The notes beneath the pieces were generated by a model. It was given only the letters and a program-made list of their open reading frames with translations. It ran no database searches and was not told where the DNA came from. From positions 595,264-659,263 of the forward strand of contig CAUYUJ010015837.1 in assembly GCA_963575745.1 (NCBI GenBank): a DNA stretch of 64,000 nt, written 5' to 3'. Shown piece after piece: positions 62,124 through 64,000 of this stretch (the stretch's first letter is position 1; each line of letters begins with the position of its first letter). The position numbers and the translations under genes were made by a program. The DNA comes from Prorocentrum cordatum (taxonomy: Eukaryota > Sar > Dinophyceae > Prorocentrales > Prorocentraceae).

Positions 62124-62262
62124 CCTCGCAGATTCGCATCAACTCCTGCTGGGGCTCCGCGACTGGGGCCGCATCTGGCCCGCGTGTGATTGCCACGTCC
62201 TGTGACATCAGCGATTCTCTGACGCCAGCCTCATCTTCAAGGCCGTCAGAGTATTGAATGCC
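62124..62262 (-). CDS. Candidate exon, minus strand, function unknown
   Basis: Between CCTCTGCAG|GG and GCGAG|GTCC on the minus strand, a frame reads GIQYSDGLEDEAGVRESLMS and then QDVAITRGPDAAPVAEPQQE and LMRICE. Composition is protein-like and acidic. Reading on gives VHVGSI and a stop. A second open stretch in another frame lies just upstream (IDIPDGEWDDGLNVF, near 62300), so exon limits are unsure. No family was recognised. Confidence 0.35.
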
Positions 62263-62439
62263 CTGCAGAGGATTTGGATATTTCTCCCACCTTGAAACAC
62301 ATTCAGACCATCGTCCCATTCTCCATCCGGAATGTCAATACGTAGCACCCCGCAATTGCGGATAAGAGTGAGGGGGCGGGCGCGGGCGACGCGGGCGTCG
62401 TCGAGCCGGCGGACCTCGTGGCCCCCACCTTCCCTGTCG

Positions 62440-62720
62440 ATGGCGCTCTCCTCCTGCTCCTCCTCCTCTTCCTCGTCCTCGTCCTCATCGTCATCGTCAT
62501 CCTCCTCCTCCACCTCGTCCTCCTCCTCCTCCTCCTCCTCCTCTTCTTCCTCGTCCTCCCTCTCCCCCCCTCGTCCTTTCATCATCGTCCTCCCATTGTC
62601 GTCCCCCCTCTCATCGGCCTCCATCATCGTCCTCCCATTGTCGTCCATCATCATCATCATCCGCCCCCTCCTCGTCCTCCTCCTTCCCCTCCTCCCCCTT
62701 CTACCCCTCCTCGTCCTTCT
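62440..62720 (+). repeat. CTC/TCC trinucleotide tract
   Basis: CTCCTCCTC with CGTCCTCGT and ATCATC interruptions. A 42-bp block containing CATCATCGTCCTCCCATTGT occurs twice, at about 62579 and 62622. Confidence 0.85.
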
Positions 62721-62959
62721 GCTCCTCCTCCTTTTCTTTCTCCACATTCTCCTTACATCCTCTCTTTTTCCGCGTTCTCCTCGTCCCTTGTTTACTCCTC
62801 CTGCCTCCCCCTCCTTTCCCAAGATAACTGCAGCGCAATCCTTTTTTCCATTTTATGCTCCCAGCCTTCTCTGATCAAGGCAACTCGCCAGGGCAGAGTT
62901 GCTGGACGGGCTGGTGTGGATGCGCGGGGCTTGAAGAGGTCCTTGCGGGCTCAGACGGC

Positions 62960-63430
62960 ATGCAAAAATCCGCCGCCGCGCTTGTGCGGCATTGGTTTAT
63001 TCAATGAACGTGGTTTAGGTCGCGAGTGGGTCGCGGGCTCTCCACCTCCACCTGGAAGGAATGCAAAAGCAGCCCGCCGCAGGCGCCACAAACATTGGTT
63101 TGTACACTGAACGTGGTTTGGGTCGCGGGCGGGCCGCGGGTTCTCTACCGGGAGCGAATGCAACAGATGCCCGCCGCAGGCGCCGAAAAATGTGGTTTGT
63201 ACCCTGAACGTGGTGGCGGGTGGGCCGCGGGTTCTCCACCTGAAGCGAATGCAAAAGATGCCCGCCGCATGCGCCGACAAATGTGGTTTGTACCCTGAAC
63301 GTGGTTCGGGTCGCGGATTGGTCGCGAGTTGGTCACGTGGTGGGTCGCGGGCTCTCCACATGGAAGGAATTCAAAAAAAACCCGCCGCAGGCGCCGAAAA
63401 TGGTGGCTTGTACCTTGAACGTGGTTTGGG
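62960..63430 (+). repeat. 75-110-bp tandem repeat with a variable inner array
   Basis: Five units, each with GAATGCAAAAGATGCCCGCC, GCAGGCGCCGAAAAATGTGG, TTGTACCCTGAACGTGGTTT and a tail of GGTCGCGGGT repeats whose number differs from unit to unit. Confidence 0.8.
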
Positions 63431-63695
63431 TCGCGGGTGGGTCGCGGGTGGGTCGCGGGGTAGGTCGCGGGTTGGTCACGTGGTGGGTCGCGGGTGGGTC
63501 GCGGGTGGGTCGCGGGTGGGTCGCGGGGTGGGCCGTGGGCGGGTCGCGGGGTGGGTCGCGGGGTGGGTCGCGGGGTGTGTCGCGGGGTGGGTCGCGGGGT
63601 GGGTCGTTGGTGGGTCGCGGGTGGGTCGCGGGTGGGTCGCGGGGTGGGTCGCGGGGTGGGTTGCGGGTGGGTCGCGGGGCGGGTTGCGGGTGGGA
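63431..63695 (+). repeat. GGGTGGGTCGC minisatellite
   Basis: About 25 units of 10-11 bp. It is the expanded inner tail of the last 75-110-bp unit. Confidence 0.85.
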
Positions 63696-63699
63696 CGAC

Positions 63700-63782
63700 G
63701 ACAACAAACAACAACAACAACAACAACAACAAACAACAACGAACAACAACAAACAACAACAAACAACAACAAACAACAACGA
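63700..63782 (+). repeat. CAA microsatellite
   Basis: AACAACAAC with AAACAAC interruptions. Confidence 0.9.
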
Positions 63783-63799
63783 GATTCCGCACCGCGGAA

Positions 63800-63998
63800 T
63801 TCCACTTCAGCCACGCACCCAGGGACAGTGAATGACCGTTCGGCCCCCTCACTCTGATCTGCTTCGCGATGGCGAGTCCCTGGTTGAGCGACGCAACGAC
63901 ATAACATAAGCACCAAACGAGTCCTAATTCTCTCCCTTTGGCATTCAGCTGCTCAGCGCATCCTGGCGCTTTGCCGTCAGAGTCCGTCACGGACTTGG
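63800..63998 (-). CDS. Candidate partial exon at the window edge
   Basis: On the minus strand an open frame enters from the right edge and reads KSVTDSDGKAPGCAEQLNAK, then GRELGLVWCLCYVVASLNQG, then LAIAKQIRVRGPNGH before low-complexity sequence. Codons are less G/C-ending than the PKS. Possible donors lie at AAGCAG or further in. Unknown family. Confidence 0.25.
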
Positions 63999-64000
63999 CA

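Overview
This window looks like nuclear DNA of a dinoflagellate. It is GC-rich, gene-poor and crowded with simple repeats and short dispersed elements. The diagnosis rests on one solid gene at 25122-32800 on the + strand. It is a spliced type I polyketide synthase of the dinoflagellate single-ketosynthase kind. Its five introns use GA, GC, GC, GT and GC donors with AG acceptors followed by G, a splice signature known from dinoflagellates. Genus cannot be settled from the sequence alone. No tRNA, rRNA, CRISPR array or bacterial-type gene was recognised.

Layout. 1-25 kb has no secure gene. It holds degenerate CTTGGG-type arrays, a 77-bp satellite (2140-3440), trinucleotide, GA, GT and ATT tracts, two copies of a 169-bp element, one copy of a 172-bp transposon-like element, a decayed LINE reverse transcriptase (13660-14375), and two tandem copies of a 1.5-1.9 kb composite repeat (17288-20760). 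25-33 kb is the PKS gene, whose introns carry inverted-repeat elements. 33-36 kb has a third composite repeat in inverse orientation, followed by a symmetric nested microsatellite. 36-53 kb has more satellites, the inverse counterpart of the 77-bp array, several short terminal-inverted-repeat (TIR) elements with target-site duplications, and an isolated RING-H2 exon (50116-50259). 53-64 kb has a GGT tract, a duplicated CTTGGG array, an AGCTT/AGCAT satellite inside a TIR-bounded unit, and a nested minisatellite at the right end.

The most interesting layer is the population of short TIR elements. A family of about 172 bp has TCGGGG ends, perfect 5-bp target duplications at all three copies, and an unoccupied sister site in the same window. 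A second family of 196 bp shares the TCGGG ends. Intron 5 of the PKS gene matches, almost end to end, an element of about 160-170 bp that also lies outside genes near 42.4 and 57.3 kb. That is what is expected of an introner, an intron spread by copying of a mobile element.

The PKS protein is 945 residues: a small N-terminal beta-rich module, a region resembling a non-catalytic 2-oxoglutarate dioxygenase fold, a complete ketosynthase with Cys505, His642 and His681, and a C-terminal carbohydrate-binding-like module. Other coding calls are single exons or frameshifted fragments and are marked low confidence. Coordinates of repeats are read by eye and may be off by a few bases.
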